Under the pieces are notes generated by a model. That model was not told the origin of the DNA. It saw nothing but the letters and a program-made list of their open reading frames with translations, and ran no database searches. Below are positions 19,434 to 29,400 of a DNA stretch of 64,000 bases, piece by piece (position 1 is the first letter of the stretch; each line of letters starts with the position of its first letter). The position numbers and the translations under genes were made by a program. The stretch covers positions 1-64,000 of the forward strand of contig JAUCSE010000053.1 of the NCBI GenBank assembly GCA_030445275.1. The letters are read 5' to 3'. Source of the DNA: Mucilaginibacter sp. Lineage in GTDB: Bacteria; Bacteroidota; Bacteroidia; Sphingobacteriales; Sphingobacteriaceae.

Positions 19434-21053
19434 TTATTTTGTAATTCTGAACCAATCAAAATCTGCATACCCGCCAATGCGAACATTCGGTTTGCTGATG
19501 CAAAATAATCCAACTTTAGCGCCGATCCACTTATCCGGCTTCGCCTTAAATGCATTCCCTATATCATGAAAGTTGATGCCATCTTCACTGTAACTAAACG
19601 TACATAACGCGTCAGGAGCGGCAACATGAACCCGCAAATAAACCACTGAGCTTTTTAATCTTTGTTCCGCTAAAATCTCCTCTGCACCGGCATTTAGCGC
19701 ATCATGACAAACCACTTGTGACACTTTAAAACCCAATTCGTCTCTTGCTATCGCTAAATAACTGTAACTGTTTCCCATCATGATTAATCCGGCCTTCTTA
19801 TTTTGCCACACATCCCATTCGACCTCGTATTTCAGCCTGGTGGTCGCTGTAAAATCAGGGGCCGGTAGTTTTTGCAGTAACAGGTTAGGTGTCGTCCAAA
19901 GATTAACCGCGTTATTATCCTGCGGATAAGCGAACAACCGTAAATAGCCAGAACCTTTAATCTGAGCGCTCCACTGGATTTTAGGATTGGCGTGCCATTG
20001 CCATTGCAGGCCAGGTTGATCGCCATTAAATTCGTCACCTTCGGCAGGTGTTTCAATGGGATAGGTTTCTCCGATGTCCGGTTTTTTGTGGGTAAGAAAC
20101 GGCTCTCCCGTACCATCACCGTCCTGATCATTGCCAATAACCGGCCAGTTGTTCAACCATTTTACCGGCTGTAAATGAACTACGCGTCCGTAAACACCCT
20201 TGTCCTGGAAATGAATAAACCAGGGCTCACCTGTTTGGGTCTCTACCAGCGCACCCTGGTGAGGACCGTTCACTGTGGTTCTGCCCTGGTCCATTATTAC
20301 CTTATCCTCATAAGGGCCATAAATATTCCTGGAGCGTAATGCTACCTGCCAGCCTGTGGCTACTCCCCCCGCAGGTGCCAGGATGTAGTAGTAGCCATTA
20401 CGCTTATAAAGTTTGGGACCTTCTATAGTGTGATTTTTCCCATGTCCGTCATAAACATGCGTACCCGCATCAATGACAGCGGTCCCGCTAATCTTCATCT
20501 TAAAAATAGTAATGAGGCTGTTGACACCGGCGCGGCTGCTGGCCCAGCCCACCCCTAAATAAGCTTTGCCGTCCTCATCCCAAAAGGGAGCAGGGTCAAT
20601 AACCCCTTTGCCTGGCAATACCAATACCGGTTTTTCCCAGTCACCCGCCGGATTTTTGGTTTTAACCATATAGATACCATAATCCGGGTCGGGATAGTAT
20701 ATATAAAACTCGTTGTTATGATAACGGATGCAGGGTGCCCAAACACCCTTACCGTGTTGCGGCAAATCATAAACAGCTGCCGGTTCCTGCATCTTCAATG
20801 CGTGATTGATTAACACCCAGTTCACCAGGTCTTTAGAATGCAGTATGGGCAAACCCGGCATGCAATTGAAGCTGGACGATACCATATAAAAATCACTCCC
20901 TACGCGGATGGCATCGGGGTCAGAATAATCGGCATTAATAATAGGATTTTGGTAAGTGCCATTGCCTTTATCAGCAACCCAAACTTTGGATACCTGCGCA
21001 AAACCTTGCCGGGTAACCATCAATAGGATCACCCCCGCTATTAACTTGTTCAT
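19434..21053 (-). CDS. GH43 family glycosidase with C-terminal DUF1349-like sandwich
   Basis: 539 residues from the ATG at 21053 (MNKLIAGVILLMVTRQGFA signal); the track start adds six codons. Five-bladed propeller with GTYQNPIINADYSDPDAIRVGSDFYM (catalytic base Asp), KGVIDPAPFWDEDGKAYLG (second Asp) and HTIEGPKLYKRNGYYYI (acid Glu). The C-terminal part (about residue 330 on) is the beta-sandwich found in GH43_12-like and beta-xylosidase-type members. Likely an exo-acting xylosidase or arabinofuranosidase, exported to the periplasm. No pseudogene signs. Confidence 0.9.
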   Translation of the reverse strand: MNKLIAGVILLMVTRQGFAQVSKVWVADKGNGTYQNPIINADYSDPDAIRVGSDFYMVSSSFNCMPGLPILHSKDLVNWVLINHALKMQEPAAVYDLPQHGKGVWAPCIRYHNNEFYIYYPDPDYGIYMVKTKNPAGDWEKPVLVLPGKGVIDPAPFWDEDGKAYLGVGWASSRAGVNSLITIFKMKISGTAVIDAGTHVYDGHGKNHTIEGPKLYKRNGYYYILAPAGGVATGWQVALRSRNIYGPYEDKVIMDQGRTTVNGPHQGALVETQTGEPWFIHFQDKGVYGRVVHLQPVKWLNNWPVIGNDQDGDGTGEPFLTHKKPDIGETYPIETPAEGDEFNGDQPGLQWQWHANPKIQWSAQIKGSGYLRLFAYPQDNNAVNLWTTPNLLLQKLPAPDFTATTRLKYEVEWDVWQNKKAGLIMMGNSYSYLAIARDELGFKVSQVVCHDALNAGAEEILAEQRLKSSVVYLRVHVAAPDALCTFSYSEDGINFHDIGNAFKAKPDKWIGAKVGLFCISKPNVRIGGYADFDWFRITK

Positions 21054-21152
21054 AAAATCTTTTTTATACATTATTCAAGCTGTAAATCATATTAATTCAA
21101 ATTCCAATAAACCTCGTAACGCTGATTGAAGTGGCTATCGAAATGCTTTTCT

Positions 21153-22382
21153 TCAGTGCTTAACCTTATAAAACTTTGCCCCAAACAAGAAAATAACGAC
21201 ATAGCAGATGATCGGCAGATAATAAGCATGGGCAACATTCTGGTTAGCTATTTGTCCCATTAACATAGGGAACAGCGCACCGCCTACAACTCCCATAGCT
21301 ATAAATGATGAAGCCTGTTGGGTATGACCGCCCAGGTTTTTGATTCCCAGGCTGAAAATAGTCGGAAACATAATGCTGAAAAAAAAGTTGATCATTAGTA
21401 AGGCGATGTAGGACGTCCAACCCAAATGCTGTGCTACGATCAGGCACATTAAAATACTACCGCAGGCAAAGCCGGCCAATAGTTTATTGGGGGCGATGTA
21501 AGTCATTAAAGATGTACCTACAATACGACCAAGTGCCATCATCCCCATAAACACGATCATGAAATATCCTGCTTTTTCATTACTGAAATGCATAATATCA
21601 ACACCATAGTTAATAAAATACGCCCAGGTGCCGGCCTGTGCCGCCACGTTAAAAAACTGTGCGGCCACCGCCCATATAAAATGTGCCTGCTGATATAGCT
21701 TTTTTTCCGGTGCCGCATATAGATTAACCACATCCGTTTCCGTTGCTTCAACATGCGGATCGGTTAACGCGGGGATTTTTAAAAACATAAAAGCAACCGC
21801 TATCAATATAATCACGCAACCGATGGCTACATACAGTGTTTTTACGGAGGTCAGGTCAGTTGAGCGCACCGTGTCCGAACTCAGCAGGAAATAAGAACCA
21901 ATGGCAGGACCGACCATGGTGCCTACAGCATTGAAGGTTTGTGCGAAATTTACGCGCTGGTCACTCCGGCGCTGATCGCCCAGTGCTGCTGCAAAAGGGT
22001 GTGCGACCGTTTCCAAAGTCGCCATGCCACAACCCATAATGAACAGGGCGATCCTGAAAAAGGTAAAGGATGCGGCATTGGCCGCGGGCACAAACAAAAA
22101 CAGGCCCAAAGCAAATAAGCACAGTCCCAGTATCACACCCGGCTTATAGCCAAACTTCTTTAAAAAATAACCTGCCGGGATACTCATAATAAAATAGGCC
22201 CCGAAAACGGAGAACTGGATCAAACCGGATTGGGACTTAGAAAGATTAAGCACATTTTGAAAATGCTTGTTCAACACATCACTCATGGAGTGCAGCAATC
22301 CCCACATTAAAAACAGAGAGGTTACAAAAACGAAAGCTATTATAAATTTCCTTTCGGTGAACGCTGGTTTGTCTGGTGTCAT
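21153..22382 (-). CDS. FHS-family sugar:proton symporter (MFS)
   Basis: 409 residues with about 12 membrane segments. The start (FVFVTSLFLMWGLLHSMSDVLNKHFQNVLNLSKSQSGLIQFS) and GCGMATLETVAHPFAAALG are typical of the fucose/glucose/galactose (FucP-like) MFS branch widespread in Bacteroidota. It would take monosaccharides released in the periplasm across the inner membrane. Its ATG overlaps the ROK kinase gene upstream by 4 bp, so import and phosphorylation are translationally linked. Confidence 0.9.
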   Translation of the reverse strand: MTPDKPAFTERKFIIAFVFVTSLFLMWGLLHSMSDVLNKHFQNVLNLSKSQSGLIQFSVFGAYFIMSIPAGYFLKKFGYKPGVILGLCLFALGLFLFVPAANAASFTFFRIALFIMGCGMATLETVAHPFAAALGDQRRSDQRVNFAQTFNAVGTMVGPAIGSYFLLSSDTVRSTDLTSVKTLYVAIGCVIILIAVAFMFLKIPALTDPHVEATETDVVNLYAAPEKKLYQQAHFIWAVAAQFFNVAAQAGTWAYFINYGVDIMHFSNEKAGYFMIVFMGMMALGRIVGTSLMTYIAPNKLLAGFACGSILMCLIVAQHLGWTSYIALLMINFFFSIMFPTIFSLGIKNLGGHTQQASSFIAMGVVGGALFPMLMGQIANQNVAHAYYLPIICYVVIFLFGAKFYKVKH

Positions 22383-23293
22383 ATATTTTTAGGTATTTTG
22401 TTTGAAGCGGATGCTTTCTCAGCAGGTTTAAATAAGGCAGCGGCTCCGGTCAGAGCAGCTAATTCACCTGTCTGAGCCAGGCCGATCGTCAATGCTTTAA
22501 AGCGATCCTTTACTAAAGGCAAAAAGAGTTCTCCTGCTCGGGCGATATTTCCACAGATGATGATCATTTCAGGTTCATATCGCTCTACAGGGCCTTTAAG
22601 AAAAGCGCAAAGGTTATCAGAAAATTCTTCGAAGATCATTCGCGTTAGCTTTCTGTTATCCGGGTTGCTAACTAATTCTTTCACATTGCACACCGATCTT
22701 CCAGTAACCTCCCTGTATCGCCGCACAAACCATCTCGTCGAAAAATGGTCGTCGGCAATTGATTCCTTATAAGGGTCAGCACCTAAATTAAGATCGCTGA
22801 TAAGACCATCTTTAAAGAATGCGGATCCAAAACCGGTACCTAAGGTGATGCCCATCAGGTTATTAAAACCTTTCCCTGCACCCGCGATACACTCGCCTAA
22901 AATAGTGGCTTCCGCATCGTTTCTAAATTTTATGAGGCTGCCATGAATCTGTAGCGCATTGGAAAGATAATTCTTTACATCAACTCCATAAATCGACTCG
23001 TATTTATCGAATCCTTTTATAAAAGACACCCCATGGTCGTAATCAAAAGGCCCGGGCACAGCGAGGGCAACGCCTGAAATATGAACAAAGGATTGCTGCA
23101 ATACCCGATCCAGTGCATTGCTCCAGGCATGTAAAATATCTGCAGCGCTGCCCTTACTGTCAATATCAACCCTTACTAAGGACTGCTCCAAAACGGTATT
23201 GGTTTTACAATCGCAAATGGCGGCTGTCAAATGAGAGCCGCCGATGTCGGCACTTAAGATATAAGGTGTGTAAATGTTTTTGATGGACATCAT
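22379..23293 (-). CDS. ROK-family sugar kinase
   Basis: 304 residues. ATP-binding start SADIGGSHLTAAICD, VALAVPGPFDYDHGV, the sugar-binding region FRNDAEATILGECIAGAGKG and LMGITLGTGFGSAFF. The usual ROK zinc motif CxCGxxGC is not present, as in several Bacteroidota ROK kinases. Predicted to phosphorylate a hexose or N-acyl sugar in the cytoplasm. The operon with the FHS transporter suggests that both handle the same monosaccharide. A hairpin (ATCAGCC/GGCTGAT, 23346-23369) lies in its upstream region. Confidence 0.85.
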   Translation of the reverse strand: MMSIKNIYTPYILSADIGGSHLTAAICDCKTNTVLEQSLVRVDIDSKGSAADILHAWSNALDRVLQQSFVHISGVALAVPGPFDYDHGVSFIKGFDKYESIYGVDVKNYLSNALQIHGSLIKFRNDAEATILGECIAGAGKGFNNLMGITLGTGFGSAFFKDGLISDLNLGADPYKESIADDHFSTRWFVRRYREVTGRSVCNVKELVSNPDNRKLTRMIFEEFSDNLCAFLKGPVERYEPEMIIICGNIARAGELFLPLVKDRFKALTIGLAQTGELAALTGAAALFKPAEKASASNKIPKNI

Positions 23294-23528
23294 TGAATTT
23301 ATTTCGCTATGGGGTTTATGCTGCGCTTTCCAGCATTAATGCCTCATCAGCCGACGGCCGAAGGCTGATATTTAAAGTTGTTTTGGGTGTAACCATTTTT
23401 ATTATTTTTAACATGGGGTATTGATCCATAAATTCAAACTATAACCAATAGCTTATATCTTTTATCCGCTTCCGAATTTTCAGCGCAGGGTTTAACCTGC
23501 CTGTATCGCTATTGGTCATTGTACCCGG

Positions 23529-24737
23529 TTACCTACTCGCAGGCAAGTTTTTACGGTTTATCTTTTGTAATCTCATTAATGCCTCCAGGTAATAATAATC
23601 GGCATAGATGATGGAGGCATCTATTTCGCTGCCGGCCGGATGATGGCCTGTTGAGTGGAGTAGAAAAGCGCTGTTTGTACTCCTGCTTTGGTAAGCCGCC
23701 GATGATAATGTAGTTAACATCGCGACAGCTTGTTTGTAATAATAGTCGGCCTTGGCCTTATCGGATACAAAACCCGATAGCTGCAGCAGGGCCGATGCCG
23801 TTACAGCTGCTGCCGATGCATCGCGCGGCGCGTTTGGAATGGCGGGATCATTAAAATCCCAATAGGGAATACGATCGGCCGGTAAACGTTGCAGATATAC
23901 ATCGGCTACTTTTTGCGCGAAATTTAAAAACTCGGCTTTTCTAGTTTCACGATAACACATGGTAAAGCCATAAATTGCCCATGATTGACCACGCGCCCAC
24001 ATAGAACTATCGGCATAACCCTGATGAGTTATACCTTTTATCTTTTTTCCGGTTACGGTATCATAGACCACGACATGGTATGAAGTATAATCGGGCCGGA
24101 AATGATTGCGCATCGTAGTTTCAGCATGACGAACAGCTATATCATACAGTTCATGGCTTCCTCCGTTTTTTGATGCCCAGAACAGCAATTCCAGATTGAT
24201 CATGTTGTCAATAATGGTATTATGAGGCCATCCCATTTTTTTGACCATTTGTGGCCATGATAGTATGGTTCCGACCCTGGGATTAAATAAAGTGGCCAGC
24301 GAATCGGCAGATCTCAAGATCACCTGTTTGTATGCCGTACTTTTGGTAAGCTGATATCCTTGACCAAAGCTATTCAATACCATAAAACCCAGGTCGTGAT
24401 CAAAGCCGCTCTGGCTGGATAACGGCGTCAATTCACGGGTAAACCTATCGGCCTGAATTTTCCATTTGTCATTGTGCGTTACCGCATAAAGATCCCATAA
24501 AATGCCAGGCCAAAAACCACTGCACCAATCATGATAATCTACATAACGCCATACATTTTTGTCGTGGTCAATGCCTCTTGGGATATTGTAATCTCCTGGC
24601 GGTATTTGGTTCAGTGTCTTTTGTGCCTGGTCCGCACAATAGGCAATTTCACGGGCTGTATTTATCGTTTGCGCCCATCCCAAAGTATATACGGATGGCA
24701 ACAGCCATATGATCAAAACGGTAACTATTATTTTCAA
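23529..24737 (-). CDS. GH88 unsaturated glucuronyl hydrolase
   Basis: 402 residues with signal peptide (KIIVTVLIIWLLPSVYTLGWA). The GH88 alpha/alpha-barrel is clear: WRYVDYHDWCSGFWPGILWDLY, SGFDHDLGFMVLNSFGQGY, TIIDNMINLELLFWAS and QGYADSSMWARGQSWAIYGF. The Asp residues in the FDHD and NMIN-type segments correspond to the catalytic region of the family. The enzyme hydrolyses 4,5-unsaturated uronic acids from lyase products, so it completes the work of the two lyases nearby. A predicted HTCS operator and a -7 element lie about 285-350 bp upstream, implying a long leader. Confidence 0.92.
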   Translation of the reverse strand: MKIIVTVLIIWLLPSVYTLGWAQTINTAREIAYCADQAQKTLNQIPPGDYNIPRGIDHDKNVWRYVDYHDWCSGFWPGILWDLYAVTHNDKWKIQADRFTRELTPLSSQSGFDHDLGFMVLNSFGQGYQLTKSTAYKQVILRSADSLATLFNPRVGTILSWPQMVKKMGWPHNTIIDNMINLELLFWASKNGGSHELYDIAVRHAETTMRNHFRPDYTSYHVVVYDTVTGKKIKGITHQGYADSSMWARGQSWAIYGFTMCYRETRKAEFLNFAQKVADVYLQRLPADRIPYWDFNDPAIPNAPRDASAAAVTASALLQLSGFVSDKAKADYYYKQAVAMLTTLSSAAYQSRSTNSAFLLHSTGHHPAGSEIDASIIYADYYYLEALMRLQKINRKNLPASR

Positions 24738-25132
24738 TTTGAAGAAGAGTTGGTGAATATTTTGCTTTGTAAATTAACTGAGTTGATATTCCGGAAGCGT
24801 GTAGCAGCTAAAAAAGCCTTTCGTGTAAGTATAATAGTAAAGTACTTCATAGGATGTAGGATAATCTTAAAATCGTTTAGCTGTTTTCCGGATTGTTAAA
24901 AATCATGGCCTTTTACCGGAGCTCCATTCGTGTTGATCAGTCATATACTTTATTTAGATGGCAATAAGCCCCAAACCTCAATAACAGCCGAAATTCCGCG
25001 TTTGTCATCACCGGTGCGGTCAAATGTACTTACAAATGTTCCGTCCCGCCATTCCCCTTCTGACCTGAAATTTGCCGTTTCTGACCTAACTATTGAAATA
25101 ACACTGTACATATATTCTATAAATTAAGCTAG
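24738..25132. other. Intergenic leader upstream of GH88
   Basis: 395 bp between the AraC stop and GH88 start. It holds the HTCS-type operator and promoter listed next. A 53-codon minus-strand frame (24950-25111, from MYSVISIV to EVWGLLPSK) runs across the operator; its composition is protein-like but I recognise no family, and the operator match argues for regulatory rather than coding DNA. The ORF-track frame 24930-25127 on the plus strand is its shadow. Confidence 0.4.
25021..25087 (-). promoter_or_regulatory. Predicted HTCS operator and promoter for the GH88 gene
   Basis: Read on the minus strand, GGTCAGAAA (from 25086) is repeated 21 bp later as GGTCAGAAG (from 25065), with CGGCAAATTTCA between. 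A perfect Bacteroidota -7 element TACATTTG (25028-25021) starts 37 bp after the second unit. The same units, intervening sequence and 37-bp distance recur before susC at 30.7 kb. Direct repeats two helical turns apart suit the AraC-type output domain of the HTCS. Confidence 0.68.
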
Positions 25133-26071
25133 TTACGATGCGACCTTTTCGTAATTATTCAGGAAGAGGTTTGGTATCTTATTAAGTTCAAACCGGTACT
25201 TCGACGGTGTCATACTCATTTTCTTCTTGAATATTCTTGAGAAATGAAATTCAGTGGCAAATCCGGTTGTAAAAGCTATCTCAGAAATTGTCATATCGGA
25301 TCCAGCAAGCATCTGACAGGCCTTTTCAAGCTTTAGATTTAAGTGGTATTGCCCGGGCGAAATTCCCGATAGTTCCCTAAAACTCCTGCGCAACCAGGTA
25401 TAGCTTACGTGATATTGCTTCGCCAAATCTTTGATTTGTATTTGTTTAGACCATTGCTCTTGAATTTTAAGTTTTAGATTATTGACGATATCTTCTTTTC
25501 GGTTCTGTTGTTTATCATTAAACAATGTGGCGGAGTAAGCGATTCCAAGTAGTTGCATTACTCCACAAGAAAAGATTCGGCTGATAGGCGCCCGATCTGA
25601 TTTTAGCGATTCAAATAGCTTTCCAAAAACCATTACAAATTCGCTGTTTAGCCCAATATTGGTCAAGAGGTTGTATTTGTTGAAGCATTCCTGTTTCATT
25701 AAATATTCCGGATAATGTCCTTTAAATCCAATCCAATACTCTTCCCAACCACATTCAAATGTCGGTGTATACCGATGCCATAACCCTGGCGCAATCAGGA
25801 ATACGGATCCGGGTTTCACCGCAACCATACCCAGGGATTCAGATTCAAATACTCCGGTACCCGAGGCGATATAAATGAGCTGGTATTCATTTAAAACCCG
25901 GCCTTCAGCCCAATCAAATGAATAAGGTTCCGGATGGGCCTGATCGGGATAGGGCTGATATGGCAAGTGGATATGGTGCCCTATATTCATGATCTCGAAT
26001 CCCCAATCGGGTTCTCCCGGGCATTTATCTGCCGTTTCAACTGTCGTAAAATACTTTCTGTATGGCTCCAT
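25133..26071 (-). CDS. AraC-family transcriptional regulator
   Basis: 312 residues. N-terminal cupin sensor (LIYIASGTGVFESESLGMVAVKPGSVFLIAPGLWHRYTPT) and C-terminal double HTH (IQIKDLAKQYHVSYTWLRRSFRELSGISPGQYHLNLKLEKACQML; TISEIAFTTGFATEFHFSRIFKKKMSMTPSKYR). It should sense a small sugar and act on neighbouring genes. Several imperfect copies of the LacI-type palindrome lie in its upstream region, so it may itself be under LacI control (inference). Confidence 0.9.
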   Translation of the reverse strand: MEPYRKYFTTVETADKCPGEPDWGFEIMNIGHHIHLPYQPYPDQAHPEPYSFDWAEGRVLNEYQLIYIASGTGVFESESLGMVAVKPGSVFLIAPGLWHRYTPTFECGWEEYWIGFKGHYPEYLMKQECFNKYNLLTNIGLNSEFVMVFGKLFESLKSDRAPISRIFSCGVMQLLGIAYSATLFNDKQQNRKEDIVNNLKLKIQEQWSKQIQIKDLAKQYHVSYTWLRRSFRELSGISPGQYHLNLKLEKACQMLAGSDMTISEIAFTTGFATEFHFSRIFKKKMSMTPSKYRFELNKIPNLFLNNYEKVAS

Positions 26072-26460
26072 AAAATTACTTTTTAAACTGAGAGCCCCCC
26101 TTTGTCATGGACATCGACATACATCATGATGTGTACTTAACCGATTTAGTTACCGGGGCATAATTATTCGCCGGTTAGCAGAACCGTTTATACTTGTCAA
26201 TGAAAATCCTCAGGTACGCTCAAAAATTTATGATTGAACTATAGGCTTGGTTATAATGGGATCCAATGTCGTTCGAAATCGCGATTTGGAACATACACAA
26301 ATCGGTTTAATAGCCTATACAAATTATTCAAAAAAGGGCGGTAAGGCCGTTTATCGGGTAGTTTTTATAAAAATGAACCGGAGGGGCGAGAAGTTTTGTG
26401 GGAAAAACGCTAAACCGGTTATAAATAAACAGCGTGAAAATGGCGGGTAAATTATTGCTT
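26072..26460. promoter_or_regulatory. AraC upstream region with degenerate LacI-type operators
   Basis: No gene is convincing here; the 67-residue plus-strand frame at 26247-26450 is basic and family-less. The region carries four near matches to CTAAACCGGTTTAG: TTAACCGATTTA (26137-26148), AGAACCGTTTA (26180-26190), CAAATCGGTTTA (26298-26309) and TAAACCGGTTAT (26411-26422). None is perfect, unlike the two before susC at 9.9 kb. Confidence 0.45.
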
Positions 26461-29400
26461 TTACCTTTTCACGCTTCTGTGCTTATTGATAAACTCGGAT
26501 GGGTTAAGCCCAAAAACTTTAAAAAACTGAGCCCTGAAGTAATGCGTCTGTTGGAAGCCGACTGAGAAAGCAATTTCCTTTACCTGCAAATTGGTATTGA
26601 TCATCAGCTCCGCGGCTTTACGAAGGCGGATAAACCTTATAAATTCGTTAATTGACAAGCCGGAAATAGATTTGATCCTTTTAAACAGGGCTGACTGGCT
26701 CATGCCCAGCTTAGCAGTCAGCTGTTTTACATTAAAGGCATCATCGGTCAAATTCTCCTCAACGATTAAAATGCATTTTGATAAAAAATCCCGGTATTCT
26801 TCGGAAACTTTGATGGAATGGTTTTTAAGGGTAATTTCATTGATAAAATAGCTTTTTAAAGTTCTTCTGGTTTTTAAAATACCTTTAATCCTGGCCAGTA
26901 ATAAATCATTTTCGAAGGGTTTGGTAATATAATCGTCCGCGCCATTTTCCAGTCCCTTCAGTTTAATCTCCGATGCAGAACTATTGGTTAATAATATGAA
27001 CGGAATATAATTCAACACAGGAGATTCTTTCACTTTTAAGCATAGGTCAACACCACTCATTCCATTCATAAACACGTCGCATACGATGATATCCGGTTCT
27101 GAATTCGCAATAGTGGTGAAGCCCAATTCAGCAGTATCGGCTTCGATTACCTGATATTCTTTTATCAATAGGCTTTTGAGATAGCTTCTCAACTCTGCAT
27201 CGTCGTCAATGAGCATAACAACTGGCTTATCAGAAACCATTTTGGTTAATTTATCTTCAAAACCGGCGCTTACTCCGGGTGTTCCAATGTTTTCGCTTAT
27301 ATCAGGAAAGATCTCGCTGCTGAGATTAGATATTTTGTTATAAATATCCGGTAAATATTCTGCATCGTATGGTTCGGTCGTAAGCGGGAGCATGACAAAA
27401 AAATCAGTTCCTCCATTTAATCTGTTTTGAAAGCCGATACGTCCACTGTGAATATCAACGAGCTTTTTTGAAATAAATAACCCGATGCCGAAACCTGATT
27501 CCGCTTTTTCCGGGGCTCCCGGGATCCTGTAAAACTTATCAAACAGGTTTTCGGCAGCAATGGGAGGTATTCCGGGACCGGTATCACTTATGGTCACCTT
27601 TGCCTGCCCCCCTACCTCCTCAACTTTCAGAACAACAGATCCATGGTCTGGCGTATATTTAACTGCATTTGATAACAGATTAAAGAAAACGATCTCTAGT
27701 TTTTCACGATCCGCATGGATGGTCAGACCGGTCTCCGGTTTCTCAAAAGCGTAATTAATTTTCTTGGACTTTACCTGGTTGTTAAAACAGAGGAAAACCT
27801 CTTCGCAAAGATTTGCCAAATTAACCGGACCGAGATTCAGGTCTGAAATTTCTTCTTCCGTTTTACGAAACAACATTAACTGATCGACCATGCTCAAAAG
27901 CCTCCTGGTGTTCCGGTACACCGCGTTCAGGTCTACCGCGTCAGCATCCTTCTTATCGATAGCCAATTCTCTGATCGGATTAATGATCAGTGTCAGCGGC
28001 GCCCGCAACTCATGGGAAATATTGGTAAAAAATGAAATTCGTTTTTCATTTATTTCTTTTTCCTGTACCGTTTTCAGATTGGCGAGTTTTATTTCATATG
28101 ATAAGCGGGTTTGCTTTTTCTGATAATAGAGATATAGGTAAATGACCGCACCAAGTACACAAAAATAGCTTACATAAGCATACCAGGATCGGTACCAGGG
28201 GGGCAATACCGTAATATACATGAGCCTTTCCGCAGGGTTCCAAACTCCGGATGGATTAGTACATTTAATGTGCAAGGTATACCTGCCTTCGTTTAATTTC
28301 GAATAATTTGCGGAATGCAAATTATTGACATAAATCCAGGACTTATCCCAGCCTTCCATATAGTAAGCATAGTTGATCTTCTCAGGGATCGAAAATTCCA
28401 ATGCCACAAAGTCCAGCGACAATACCGCGTTATCGAAGGGCATAACGATGTTTTTTATCTCGTAGATACTGGGCGCATCTTTTACAAATTCACTTTTAGC
28501 ATCGATATTTTCGTTGGCAATTCTCACCGCGGTCAATAATAATTTCGGAAAATCCGTAAATTGTTTAATACCAGCAGGTTGAAAGATATTAAACCCATTA
28601 ATCCCACCGAACAGCAACTCCCCGTTACTCAGTTTTCCAGCGGCATTTAAATTAAATTGATTGGATTGCAGGCCGTCAGCCGCATAGAAATTTTCAGACC
28701 TGTGATTAACAGGATCAAACTTGGAAAGCCCGTTAAATGTGCTCATCCAAAGAAAATGCTGATTATCTTCCTCAATATTAAGAATGGTGTTATTCGATAA
28801 ACCATTTTTTTCAGTAAACTGTTCAAAGGTGTGTTTTTTGGTATCATAAAGAAGCAAGCCTCTGCCATAGGTGCCGATCCAAAGGTTTCCATTGCTCTCA
28901 AATAATGCCGTGACGGGAATTCCCAGATTAGTCGATGTGGTCGCTCCGGTTCGGGTGTTAATTTGACTGAATCCTGTATAATTACCAACCCAAATGGTAT
29001 CATCCTTGTTAGCAGTAATCGATATGATCTGTGGTTTAACATCATAGGGAACGGGTACAAATTTCCTGATCGTCTGATCATATACATACAATCCTTTTTC
29101 CAAGTTTCCGGGCCACCTGCCCAATACACAACCTGCCCATATACGCTTTTGCGCGTCTATGTAAAGCTTCTTGACATATTTTAAGCCCTTATCTTGCTGG
29201 ACGAAGGGAATTGTCGTAAACTGCCCGGTCCGGGGATCAAATTTATTAACGCCCCCCCCATAAGTTGCTATCCATAGGTTATTCAACTCATCGCGAACGA
29301 TGCTGTAGACGCGATTGCTGCTGATGGAATGAATGTCGGTGCTGTCATGAACATAGTTTTTAAACTCACCGGATCGGGGATTCCAATAACTTACCCCTCC

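Noticed and set aside
23346-23369. ATCAGCC/GGCTGAT hairpin upstream of the ROK kinase
   Set aside because: No T run on either strand and no similarity to a known riboswitch; kept only as a remark under the ROK entry.
26247-26450. 67-residue plus-strand ORF between AraC and HTCS
   Set aside because: No family, sits in the operator region of the AraC gene; a chance frame is more likely.
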